From positions 31,671,528 through 31,735,527 of the forward strand of contig NC_091142.1 in NCBI RefSeq assembly GCF_041381155.1: a DNA stretch of 64,000 nt, written 5' to 3'. Positions within the stretch are counted from its first letter, which is position 1. Each line of letters opens with the position of its first letter. The notes under the pieces are model-generated. The model was not told the DNA's origin and made no database searches. It was given only the letters and a program-made list of their open reading frames with translations. Below, in pieces: positions 54,801 to 64,000 of this stretch. The stretch is from Argopecten irradians. Lineage: Eukaryota > Mollusca > Bivalvia > Pectinida > Pectinidae. The translations under genes were made by a program, and so were the position numbers.

Positions 54801-55650
54801 CTAGGACAAGTAGCGATTTAAAGGATTTACCTCTATTTCCCCTATTAGGCCCCTCCCCTTCTGCCCCCGAGGGACCAGAGCCAAAATTTATACAAGTTCT
54901 GTTCCCCTACTCCCAAGGATGTTTGTGGCCATATTTGGTTATAATTCATGTAGAACTCTATGACAAGTAGCGATTTAAAGAATTTACCTCTATTTCCCCT
55001 ATTGGGCCCCGCCCCTCCTGCCCCCGAGGGACTAGAGCCAAAATTTATACAAATTCTGTTCTACTTCCCCAAAGGATGTTTGTGGCCAAATTTGGTAACA
55101 TTCCATTTAGAACTCTATGACAAGTAGCGATTTAAAGGATTTACCTCTATTTCCCCTATTTGGCCCCGCCCCTCCTGCCCCCGAGGGACCAGAGCCAAAA
55201 TTTATACAAATTCTGTTCTACTTCCCCAAAGGATGTTTGTGGCCAAATTTGGTTACAATCCATGTAGAACTCTATGACAAGTAGCGATTTAAAGGATTTA
55301 CCTCAATTTCCTCTATTGGGCCCGTCCCTCCTGCCCCCGAGGGATCAGAGCCAAAATGTATAAAAGTTCTGTTCCCCTTCCCCCAAGGATGTTTGTGGCC
55401 AAATTTGGTCACATTCCATTCAGAACTCTATGACTAGTAGCGATTTAAAGGATTTACTTCTATATCCCCTATTGGGCCCCGCCCTCCTGCCCCTGGGGGT
55501 TCAGAGCCAAAATTTATACAAGTTCTGTTCCCCCTCCCCCAAGGATGTTTCTAGCCAAATTTGGTTACAATACATGCAGAACTATATGACTAGTAGCGAT
55601 TTAAAGGAAATGTTGACGGACAGACGGACGCCGGGCCAGGTGAGTTGATA
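51807..55650 (-). mobile_element. H3 Helentron-like element with ~24 tandem units
   Basis: Reading the minus strand: the 5' end CAACTCACCTGGCCCGGCGT at about 55,645, CGTCCGTCTGTCCG, then about 24 units of ~150-155 bp. Each unit has GGGCCCCGCCCCTCCTGCCC (plus-strand view) and TTTATACAAGTTCTG. The 3' subterminal CCAGGTGAG is the inverse of the 5' CTCACCTGG. Then come the hairpin GGCCCTCTGGGCC and CTCTTGTTT at 51,807. Some units lack the CTCCTGCCCC part. It is 3.8 kb, three or more times the size of the other families here. Frames such as 54,303-54,500 are unit translations. Confidence 0.88.
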
Positions 55651-55665
55651 AGCAAACAAACAAAC

Positions 55666-56112
55666 GTGAATACAGCAGCCATGGTAGAATTTCCGAATCC
55701 TATTGGTGGATAACCATCGGCTTATTAGCCACATGGACTTTCTGGTCTGTATCTGGTGGATGAAGGTAATTTCCTTATGGCTGCTGCATTCTCATTTCTT
55801 CATTATTATACCTTTTGAAAAACAAAATTACTATCTATAATCTCATTAATAATATATCATATATTGTCATGACTTCTGAAACATATCCTTTCAAATGCTT
55901 TCAAATACTCTTTCATGTCATTTGTATACATACATTTTGTTACCAGGGAGAGAACTTACATAGTCACTGCCTGTTGTTCGATCCTATTTTAACTTGTTTG
56001 AAATAAAATTTTGTTGAAATTAAAATCTGTACTATGACTGATTCTTGAGTTCAGTATTATTACTGAACACCTGGATTTGGTAAGCACCTGTGTGTGGTAC
56101 TATTATGCAAAA
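55666..56112. other. No gene recognised
   Basis: AT-rich, with small frames only. It may include more decayed piggyBac sequence upstream of 56,113. Confidence 0.3.
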
Positions 56113-57145
56113 CAGGAAAGGTTTACCTGTATCTACTTCTTCTGCTGAGCTAAAGCATGATGGTGAGTAACTTCAAATGCAGAGAGGAAATATGATTGCC
56201 ACCTCCTACAAAGACAAGAGGCAGCTGACATTTTTGTCAACTACTCAGCAGCCATATGATGGCGCACGTAAGCCTAGCTGTAATGTTAACTATAAGAGAG
56301 CAATCAACTAAATAATTTTACATAGACCACAGTGTTAAACTTTGTTAAAGTTTTGTACTGTATTATTAAAACAAAGGAATATTAGTTAGCTATTGTGTTC
56401 TATAATTAAAGTCTAGGTTCTCCTATAACACTAGACAGAAAAAAAAGTTTGGGATCTTCTGCTCAAACACCAACCAGGGTAGCTTTATTGAAATCAGGCG
56501 CATTTTGCACTAAAAATCCTGAAATTCTAATGTGTTTACCTATTCATTATCAAAATTGATATTTTGAACCTAAATCTCAATATGAATTTCCAAATTGATA
56601 TCATTGTTATCTAGGAATAATTACCTGTCAGAAAACATTTTTACTTTGGAAATTCATAATTAGTCAGCCAATCAGCGGCCGGGTTAAAATTCTATCCTGT
56701 GCTCAATCTTGTATACACAGGGGCCATTTCGAAGGTCTTTTTTATTTAGTTGGTTGATCCCTATAACAAGTACATGGGTGGTGTGGATAAATCAGACCAA
56801 ATGAGAGCCTATTACTCTGTCGGCAGGGCAGGTAAGAAATGGTGGAGGTACATATGATTTGTTATCAATTTGAGCATTGTAAATACTCATATTGTTTATT
56901 CCAATTCGGAAAAGGACCCACTTCCAAAGAAAGGCTACGACTACCTGAGTAGACGTTGCCGAGCAAAGCAGGTAAAAGGGCAGCTTTGGTCCAGCAAGTT
57001 GTAGCTTAGGACATAATTGGACATCACAAGTTAGAGAAAATTTTAGGTAGGAAAAAAGATATGCAAGGATTGTTCGGTATAAAAGAGGCGGACTTCAAAA
57101 TAGGCATGTGGAGGCTTGATTCGTTTGTAGTTTTCGTGATGTGGC
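56113..57145 (+). pseudogene. piggyBac-type (PGBD) transposase remnant
   Basis: Plus translation at 56,171-56,270 reads MQRGNMIATSYKDKRQLTFL, then STTQQPYDGA. At 56,756-56,870 it reads DPYNKYMGGVDKSDQMRAYY, then SVGRAGKKWWRYI, the conserved DDE-core end with its Asp in GGVDKSDQ. At 56,930-57,130 it reads GYDYLSRRCRAKQ and a Cys-rich tail. About 470 bp of unrelated sequence separates the first two blocks. Stops are present throughout. Confidence 0.8.
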
Positions 57146-57164
57146 TTTATGCCGGATCGAATAT

Positions 57165-59262
57165 TTCACAACTTATCAAGATCAAGATATTCAAGATTTC
57201 AAGATTTTATTTGTTACTCTCAGACACATGAAAATGTGTTACATGAGGACATAATGATATACATAGACATATACATGACAAGATGGACACAAAATATACA
57301 TGTACAAGATATAAAAATACATAGAGTTATAATCGTATAATGTTTAATTTAAAGTAATTTCATTATCTTTCTTAGAAAAATTGCGAATTTGTTTAAAACT
57401 TGTATACTGCAGATATTCAAAAGACGCTCTAATTTTAAAAAAGTAGGATATTTGGTGTAGTACTGAGCAAAATATTTTTCTCTAATAGCTTTAATTTCCC
57501 TTTTTTGACATTTGAAAAGATAGTGAAATTCATCTCCGATATCAACTTGACATAAATTATATATTCTATTTTCTTTTGGGATACCGAGCCATCGCCCAGT
57601 TTCGATAGGGAACTTTATATTTGAGGTACGAAATTTTGTAATAGTAATTCTGTTTTGTTCCGATAACTTTGTTAAATAACTTTCGAAAATATTTTTTTTT
57701 TAATTTTGAATAAAACAGACATTTGGACGAGGATTCTATGTCTGCGAACCATTTTTGTATAAAGGCGTCACGTAGACGTTGTGCAACTTCATGCTTCAAA
57801 TATATATGTGAATCCAGTATCGTAAAAAAATTGTTTAACACGATCTAACCATTTAAACCGTATTTGTCCATTGCGACTTAAACTCGCAATTAGTCTATAT
57901 AAAATATTACTAATTTATTTTCATTTAACAAAAGGTTGTTCCAAAAATTTAACATTCTCAGCTTTACCTTTATTTCTAACGGATATCTCCCCAATTCACT
58001 ATAAATCATATACCCAGGCGTGCTAGCCGTAACATTTAAAATTCTTTTGCAAAATTTAAATCTTCGTAACCCCAGATTTCTGACCCATTCAACAGAATCG
58101 GTTCAACTAATGAGTCAAATAGCTTAAGTTGTAGATCGTGCCCTGCAGGTAGGGCGTTAGAATTGTACCTGCTGCCCCTATTGCATGATCGTAAAAGGCG
58201 ACTAAATTTAGGACCTTATCTTTTCTATTCTTCCTAACTGTCTTCATCCTTCCTAATGCCTCCCTTGGCACCGCCTCACTTTTGGCCTTGCGTTGAACGT
58301 TCGCCCCTGTGAGGAAGGCTCTGGGTACTGTCCCCTGGCCGAGACACACCAAAGTCTGTAAAAGTGGTAGTTTCTGCTCCTGCTTAGCGCTCAGCAAAAA
58401 GGGAGTGGGACGACTGGTTCGCCCGTTGTCAGTATAATGTGACCGGGTGGGGTGTGTTGCTTGGTGTCTTCGGCGGCATGCTTCAGTGATATAGCACTAT
58501 AAAAAGGGCATGAGTTCCACTATACAAGAAGACACAACATGAATATACCGCAGTCTCCCGAAACACGCACCTCGCACAACATACACGCAACACACTGCAT
58601 ACATGGGAGGCCGTCCTTACATGACCATAGCTGTTAATAGGACGTTAATTAATCAAACAAACAAATAAGTTGTAGATCTACTGGTATTGAATGATTTCGG
58701 ATTTTCTTAAAATTGAAAATACAGATTTTTGTGCCTGTTCTATAAGCTTCTGTCTAGCCGCCACAAAATGTCCGTTCAATTTAAAAGTAATTCCGAGATA
58801 TGTAAAGCAGTCTACAATTTCCAATATTTCATTATCGAGTATAAAGTTGTTTTGCCGTCTACACTTTCTTTTGCTAAATATCATTACTTTAGTTTTATTA
58901 ACATTTACTTCTAGCTTCCACAATTTACAATATTTGCTGAAATTATTCAGTGCAGCATGCATACCTTCAACACTTTCCGCAAAAATAACAGTATCATCAG
59001 CGTACAATAGTACAAATACTTATAATAAAATACGTAACTCTCTGGATATAATCTCATTAAGATTTTGGAGAGAAGTACTACCTTTAGATATCAAAAATTC
59101 CTCCAGATCATTAAGAAACACAGAAAACAAAAATGGAGAGAGATTTTCACCTTGGCGTACCCCAACTTGACAGGGGAAAAAGTCCGAATGGAATTTCACA
59201 CAGGATTTGATATTATCGTACATATTGTATATTATTTTGAAACATTTACCCTTTATACCACT
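57165..59262 (-). pseudogene. L1-like LINE (RT to 3' end), split by RepA
   Basis: From high to low coordinates: the RT block VGVRQGENLSPFLFSVFLND (59,020-59,223), a frame break, YADDTVIFAESVEGMHAALN with the catalytic YADD at 59,005 (frame 58,678-59,007), then RepA at 58,138-58,665. Past RepA come LFDSLVEPILLNGSEIWGYE (about 58,120-58,060) and the C-terminal frame 57,566-57,841. A terminal zone of repeated CAAGAT-type words lies at 57,175-57,205. A 5'-truncated, frameshifted L1/Tx1-type copy. Confidence 0.85.
58138..58665 (+). mobile_element. RepA retroposon, full length, with TSD, in a LINE
   Basis: A 528 bp element with perfect 13-bp duplications TAAGTTGTAGATC at 58,125-58,137 and 58,666-58,678. 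Removing it restores continuity of the LINE reading frame. Tail AATCAAACAAACAAA. Confidence 0.95.
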
Positions 59263-60976
59263 TTTTTGGTCTCCTGAGACGAAGTATCAAGTGACCTATT
59301 CTAATCGCCTTTTATCAGTCGTATGTCCGTAAACAATTTACATTTTCGACTTCTTCTCCAAAACTGCTGAAGCAATTATAATGAAATTTTGCACAAACCT
59401 TCTAAGGTATAAGGCCAATCAAAATTGTAAATTGTATGGTCCCAACCCCCAGGGGGCTGTGGGAGGGGCCAAAAGGGGTAAAATTGAGTAAGATTTCAAA
59501 AATCTTCTTCTCTACTCGCAGATGTGGTAGGATCAAATACTCTTCATAGATAGAAAGGTCTTAAGGTCCTTTACAAAAATTGTGAATTATATGACCCTGG
59601 GGTCTCTAGTTTCCCCCTGGGGAGGAGGTTAAGTTTACTAAAGTCTATATTGGGAAAACACATTTTTGAGCATTATTTGGTCACTTGTAATAGGAAATGA
59701 GTCAAATTTTGTCAGAACTATCAGTATGAGATGGCCATTTAGTTATATTAACAAATTTTCTATGACTGACCCCCAGGGGCCTTATGGGCGGGGTCAAAAG
59801 GGGTCAAATAGGCTAAAACTTCAAAAATCTTCTTCTGAAATTCTGGAAATGGTAGAATCAAATACTTTTCATAAATAGAAAGGTCTTAAGGTCCTTTACA
59901 AAAATTGTGAATTATATGACCCTGGGGTCTCACGTTTCCCCTGGGGAGGGGGTCAATTTTACTATAGTTTATATAGGGAAAACACATTTCTGAGCATTGT
60001 TTGCTCAATTTTCATTGGAAACGAGTCAAACTTGGTGAGAATTATAAGCCTGAGATAGCATTTTAACATCATATCCATATTGGTCCATGCCGACACCCTG
60101 GGGGCAGAGGGGCGGGGCCAAAAAGGTCAAATAGGCTAAAACTTCAAAAATATTCTTCTTAAATTCTGGAAATGGTAGGATTAAAAACACTTTATAGATG
60201 AAAAGGTCTTAAAGTTTTTTTTATAAAAAATGTAAATTATATGACCCTGGGGTCTCATGTTTCCCCTTAGGGTGGTGGTCAAGTTTACTATAGTTTATAT
60301 AGGAAAAACACATTAATTAGCATTTTTTGCTCATTTTGATAGGAAATGAGTCAAACTTGGTTAGAATTATTAGCCTGAGATAGCATTTTAATATCATATT
60401 CACATTGGTCCTGGCCTGCCCCCTGGGGGCAGAGGGGCGGGGCTAAAAAAGGGTCAAATAGGCTAAAACTTCAGAAATCTTCTAAAATTCTGGAAATAGT
60501 AGAATCAAATAAATATAGATGGAAAGGTCTTAAGGTGTTTTATAAAAATTGTGAATTATATGACCTTTGGGTCTCACGTTACCCCCTGGGGAGGGGTCAA
60601 GTTTACTTTACTTTATATAAGAAAAAACATATTTTGTGAACATTATTTGACCAATTTTCATAGTAAATTGGTCAAACTTGATTAGAATTATTAGCCTTAG
60701 ATATAGCATTTTAACATCCATATCCGTCCTCGATGAGCCCCTTGGGGACCAGAGGGGCAGGACCAAACAGGGTCAAAATGATTAAAATTTAAAAAAAAAA
60801 AGATACCTCTAAGTTCACAGGTTTGATGGAAGCAAAAAACTCTTCATAGTCTAAAAAGTCAAATTTATAAATCACTGACCAACTTCAAGGCCCAGCATAG
60901 AGTGTTTATATATCTTTATTTTGTTTCATTATATATTCTAACTCAGGTGACCGTTAAGGCCTATGGGTTTCTTGTT
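59263..60976 (+). mobile_element. H1 Helentron-like element, complete
   Basis: It runs from TTTTTTGGTCTCCTGAGACG to GGCCTATGGGTTTCTTGTTT, with about five units. The terminal hairpin is weakened (GGCCTATGGGTT). Its sequence TATATTGGGAAAACACATTT at about 59,647 is the empty version of the DIRS target. Confidence 0.9.
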
Positions 60977-61085
60977 TTCTTTTTTCTTCTTTCTTAGCTC
61001 TCCTTTCCGCCTTTCCCTTTTCTTTCTGCTGTTTTGCCTCCAATGTCGTTCGGTACATCATGCCTTTTTCCTTCAATGATTTCAT
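60954..61085 (-). CDS. Small basic coiled ORF (43 codons), overlapping stop-start
   Basis: The ATG overlaps the stop of the upstream frame as TAATG at 61,083-61,087. It reads MKSLKEKGMMYRTTLEAKQQ, then KEKGKAERRAKKEEKRK, a charged helix resembling a basic DNA- or RNA-contacting segment. It ends at a TAA provided by the H1 terminus (60,954). It was probably part of one longer protein with the frame at 61,085-61,590. Confidence 0.4.
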   Translation of the reverse strand: MKSLKEKGMMYRTTLEAKQQKEKGKAERRAKKEEKRKQETHRP

Positions 61086-61696
61086 TACTGGTTAAAGTCT
61101 ATGACTTGTAATGGCAGACGTAGAATTGTTGTTTTTTTCGCAGACTCTGGAAGATCGAAAATAGCATCTAAATCGGTGTTCCAATTCCAGGTGTTGTCTG
61201 TAAGAGTGAAATTACCATTACCCAGAGCTTGAAGCAAAGTCGGAACATCAGCATCTGGTATCTTCAGATCTGTATTGGTCACAACATGATCCAAGTTGCT
61301 CGGGGATATCGCTGACAAAGCAGCCTCAGCTAGGATGTCTAGGAATGTATCCTTGGATCTGTCCGGAAGTGCAATGGCCGTTTCCAAAGACGGTACGTCA
61401 TCAGCAATGGCTGCTGGTGCTGCATCAGCAAGGATATCCAGTGATGTGTCAAGAACAGTTGGCAGTTCATTGGCTGATGGAATTTCGTTCGGTACATCAG
61501 GTGTGGTTTCAAATGCTTCCGCTGGAGCATAAGCATACTCTGGAATGGCTGACGGATAGAACGACCAAATGCCTGTGTCCGAAACCCTATTTAGAGTATT
61601 TGCTTCCATCAAACCTGCGAACGCAGAGGTATTTTTTGAAATTTTAATCATTTTGACCCTGTTTGATCCTGCCCCTCTGGTCCCCCAGGAGGTCAT
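61085..61696 (-). CDS. Chimeric ORF: H1-derived start joined to an acidic Ala/Asp-rich protein
   Basis: A 203-codon frame. Residues 1-35 (MTSWGTRGAGSNRVKMIKIS and onward) are translated H1 repeat. From about residue 36 the sequence is not H1: YPSAIPEYAYAPAEAFETTP, then two similar blocks (LDTSLDILADAAPAAIADDV and DTFLDILAEAALSAIS), then an end with NTWNWNTDLDAIFDLPES. Composition and the internal duplication look like real protein. I do not recognise it. The break from H1 lies at about 61,594, where H1 loses its 3' end. Whether it is transcribed is unknown. Confidence 0.5.
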   Translation of the reverse strand: MTSWGTRGAGSNRVKMIKISKNTSAFAGLMEANTLNRVSDTGIWSFYPSAIPEYAYAPAEAFETTPDVPNEIPSANELPTVLDTSLDILADAAPAAIADDVPSLETAIALPDRSKDTFLDILAEAALSAISPSNLDHVVTNTDLKIPDADVPTLLQALGNGNFTLTDNTWNWNTDLDAIFDLPESAKKTTILRLPLQVIDFNQ

Positions 61697-62824
61697 CGAG
61701 GAAGAATATGGATGTTAAAATGCTATATCTTAGGCTAATAATTCTAATCAAGTTTGACTAATTTCCTATGAAAATTGGGCAAATAATGTTCACAAATATG
61801 TTTTTCCTATAAAAACTTAAGTAAACTTGACCCCTCCCAGGGGGTAACGTGAGACCCCAAGGTCATATAATTCACATTTTTTATAAAAACTTTGACCTTT
61901 CCATCTATAATTATTTGATTCTACTATATCCAGAATTTTAGAAGATTTTTGAAGATTTAGCCTATTTGACCCTTTTTTAGCCCCGCCCCTCTGCCCCCAG
62001 GGGGTCGGCCAGGACCAATGTGGATATGATATCAAAATGCTATCTCAGGCTAATAATTCTAACCGAGTTTGACTCATTTCCTATGAAAATTGAGCAAAAC
62101 AATGCTCATTAATGTGTTTTTCCTATATAAACTTTAGTAAATTTGACCCCCTCCCCAGGAGGAAACGTGAGACCCCAGGGTCATATAATTCACATTTTTT
62201 GTAAAGGCCCTTAAGACCTTTCTATTTATGAAAAGTATTTGATTCTACCATTACCAGAATTTCAGAAGAAGATTTTTGAAGTTTTAGCCTATTTGACCCC
62301 GCCCCTAAGGCCCCTGGAGGTCAGTAATAGAAAATTTGTTTATAGATTTAAATGGTCATCTCATACTGATAATTCTGACAAGATTTGACTCATTTCCTAT
62401 AACAAATGACCAAATAATGTGCAAAAATGTGTTTTCCCTATATAAACTAGTAAACTTAACCCCTCCCCAGGGGGAAACTAGAGACCTCAGGGTCATATAA
62501 TTCACATTTCAATTTTTGTTAATGACCTTAATACCTTTCTATCTATGAAGAGCATTTGATTCTACCACATCTGTGAGTAGAGAAGAAGATTTTTGAAATT
62601 TTACTCAATTTTACCCCTTTTGGCCCCTCCCACAGCTCCCTGGGGGGTGGGGACTATATAATTCACAATTTTGATTTGTCCTTATGCCTTAGAAGGTTTG
62701 TGCAAAATTTCATTGAAATTGCTTCAGCAGTTTTGGAGAAGAAGTCGAAAAAGGACGACGCACGACGACGGACAAAAGGCGATCAGAATAGGTCACTTGA
62801 GACTTCGTCTCAGGTGACCTAATA
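61594..62824 (-). mobile_element. H1 Helentron-like element (minus), 3' end replaced
   Basis: The 5' palindrome GGTCACCTGAGACGAAGTCT is at 62,818 downward, with about four units. It stops at AGCAAATACTC, about 180 bp before the normal terminus, and joins the non-repeat ORF. Confidence 0.88.
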
Positions 62825-63086
62825 AAAACGAATCGCGTGTAGAGGTTGAATAAAGTAAAAACTGCTATGAGATCAATCCAAATATATTTCTGTAACGCTT
62901 ATCTCTTTTTTACGGCATATCATGTAATAAACAGTTATGGTCAATTAAGGACTGAAGAGGTGGGGGATGGAATCTGAGAACACAGAAAGTTCCTGTCAAA
63001 TCGAAACTCAGAAGTCAAAGTATGGTGGCAATAACATGTTATAAATTATTGCAGGTGATTATTATGATCTATTTTATTCTAGTATC
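62825..63086. other. No gene recognised
   Basis: Unique AT-rich spacer between H1 and RepA. Confidence 0.35.
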
Positions 63087-63484
63087 GCCCTGCAGGTAGG
63101 GCCTTAGAATTGTACCTGCTGCCCCTATTGCATGATCGTAAAAGGCGACTAAGTTTAGGATCTTATCTTTTCTCTTCTTCTGGGTTCTGTCCCCTGGCTG
63201 AGACAGACCAAACGTCATCAAATCGAGGCAACATATATGCAATCAAGGCAGTTTTTTCAGCAATGAGTTGTTCGTCTATGCCAACTTCAAACAATCTTGT
63301 GGCAGCAGTGTCACGTAGAGAGTGGTTGCTGTAAAAGCCTTGAAATCCAGCGTTACGACACAATCTCCCAATGGTTTTGGTGATAGAATGGATTCCAACT
63401 GGCGCGTCTACATACCAACCCACCGCATACATGGGAGGTCGTCCTTACATAATACAAACACACAAACAAACAAACAAACAAATA
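63087..63484 (+). mobile_element. RepA composite carrying a Crypton recombinase fragment
   Basis: The RepA 5' end (63,087-63,179), an internal RepA piece TGGGTTCTGTCCCCTGGCTG (63,181-63,212), a foreign 206-bp segment, then the RepA 3' end CACCGCATACATGGGAGG with its CAAA tail (63,419-63,484). All RepA parts are in the same orientation and order, so the foreign segment replaces the missing middle. Confidence 0.75.
63213..63418 (-). pseudogene. Crypton-like tyrosine recombinase fragment
   Basis: The minus frame contains VGIHSITKTIGRLCRNAGFQ, then NHSLRDTAATRLFEVGIDEQ and LIAEKTA. The NHSLRDTAAT block is the H-x-x-R part of a tyrosine recombinase of the Crypton/DUF3504 kind. The sequence is broken after EKTAL, before the expected GH and Tyr residues. 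The frame extends into RepA at both ends. Confidence 0.7.
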
Positions 63485-63534
63485 AAAGCATACCAACAGT
63501 TATCTGCGGTGTATTTTAGCGGTCAAAGAAGACT

Positions 63535-63660
63535 GCCCTGCAGGTAGGGCGTTAGAATTGTACCTGCTGCCCCTATTGCATGATCGTAAAAGGCGGCTAA
63601 ATTTAGGATTTTTTTTTCTTTTCTTCCTAACACACTTTATCTTCCGCCCCTTTGAGGTAG
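63535..63660 (+). repeat. RepA 5' fragment (plus)
   Basis: GCCCTGCAGGTAGGGCGTTA onward, with an expanded T-run (63,609-63,617). It ends near CGCCCCTTTGAGG. Confidence 0.8.
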
Positions 63661-63821
63661 ACTGTTCCGTTCCCTTAGTTCTCTACTCTCCGCCAGGCTG
63701 CGCTCCGCTCACTAGGGACCGGTAGCGGGTAACCATTTTGTTTTTTTCATTGGCCAATTTTCATATCCGGTGACGCTCGTGAGCGTAAACCTAATTTTTA
63801 GACAAGTGGAAAACCCCCAAA

Positions 63822-64000
63822 ATGGAGTTCAGTCTCAACTGTAAACACGCTCTATGGCGTATCAATTTACGTCGAGGATCTGAATATCATTATCTGAAAG
63901 AGATGCAATCAAAGAGCGTCCGATGTGCGATGGCCAGCGACTCGATTATCGTCCTACCCACGGGATACGGGAAATCCCTAATCTTTGAACTTATATCAAA
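63822..64000 (+). CDS. RecQ-like DEAD/DEAH helicase, N-terminus (runs off window)
   Basis: An ATG at 63,822 opens 59 codons to the window end: MEFSLNCKHALWRINLRRGS, then LKEMQSKSVRCAMASDSIIV and LPTGYGKSLIFELIS. TGYGKS is helicase motif I (Walker A), and the preceding helix with its Gln-rich approach to the motif fits RecQ-type helicases. The short N-terminus before motif I suggests a compact paralogue. It begins after a GC-richer block (63,680-63,720). In bivalves, RecQ-like ORFs occur both as host genes and in repeats, so its status is open. Confidence 0.7.
   Translation, partial: MEFSLNCKHALWRINLRRGSEYHYLKEMQSKSVRCAMASDSIIVLPTGYGKSLIFELIS

Noticed and set aside
51968..55648. ORFs with MFVAKFGYNPCRTL
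   Set aside because: H3 unit translations.
1..64000. CRISPR-like interpretation of the regular repeats (23-bp array, H2 and H3 units)
   Set aside because: Units are contiguous or diverge gradually without unique spacers, and the surrounding DNA is eukaryotic.

Overview
Eukaryotic genomic DNA, most likely from a bivalve mollusc. The window is AT-rich, coding sequence is split by GT-AG introns, and it is packed with interspersed repeats whose consensus ends I associate with scallop and oyster genomes; that last point is recollection, not a search. No prokaryotic feature, rRNA, tRNA gene or CRISPR array is visible. Most of the 64 kb is transposable element (TE) sequence in nested layers, with a few probable host exons.

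Four repeat systems dominate. (1) RepA is a retroposon of about 530 bp with a (CAAA)n tail. It is present in about 25 full or truncated copies, three with perfect 12-14 bp target-site duplications (TSDs). (2) H1, H2, H3 and H4 are four families with unrelated tandem cores but the same ends: a 5' subterminal inverted repeat or palindrome, a 3' inverted repeat, a GC-rich hairpin and terminal CTCTTGTT-type sequence. This is the architecture of non-autonomous Helentron/Helitron elements. (3) A 6.9 kb tyrosine-recombinase retrotransposon (DIRS order, Ngaro/PAT type) at 34,075-40,986 has complete split direct repeats and sits inside an H1 copy. (4) There are foldback, MITE, gypsy, LINE, PIF/Harbinger, hAT, piggyBac and Crypton remnants.

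Layout. 0-4.6 kb: RepA cluster, H1 end, gypsy integrase remnant, TTAA-flanked MITE, broken CR1-like LINE. 4.6-8.1 kb: long-arm foldback element. 8.1-14.7 kb: mostly non-coding, with a MITE, a minus-strand ORF cut by RepA, a tandem array and a perfect 63-bp-arm hairpin. 15-23.5 kb: minus-strand host exons with consensus splice sites, interrupted by H4 and by an L1-like LINE inserted in an exon. 23.8-28.4 kb: degraded gypsy element (gag, protease, RT joined to integrase). 28.5-32.2 kb: RepA copies, Myb/SANT-like exon, LINE RT and HARBI1 nuclease remnants. 32.4-43.2 kb: H2, H1 split by the DIRS element, H2. 44-51 kb: RepA copies, a coiled-coil exon, H1 and a DUF4371 hAT-like pseudogene. 51.8-55.65 kb: H3 with about 24 tandem units, inserted in a RepA tail. 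56-59.3 kb: piggyBac and L1-like LINE remnants. 59.3-62.8 kb: two convergent H1 copies around a non-repeat ORF. 63.1-64 kb: RepA copies, one carrying a Crypton recombinase fragment, then the start of a RecQ-like helicase ORF that runs off the window.

The layers give relative ages: H1 is older than the DIRS element, a RepA copy is older than H3, the L1-like LINE and the gypsy gag are older than RepA copies in them, and a host exon is older than the LINE in it. The strongest candidates for something undescribed are the common-ended Helentron-like families, the DIRS element with a 5' SGNH hydrolase ORF and an RNase H deletion, and the composite elements at 61 and 63 kb.
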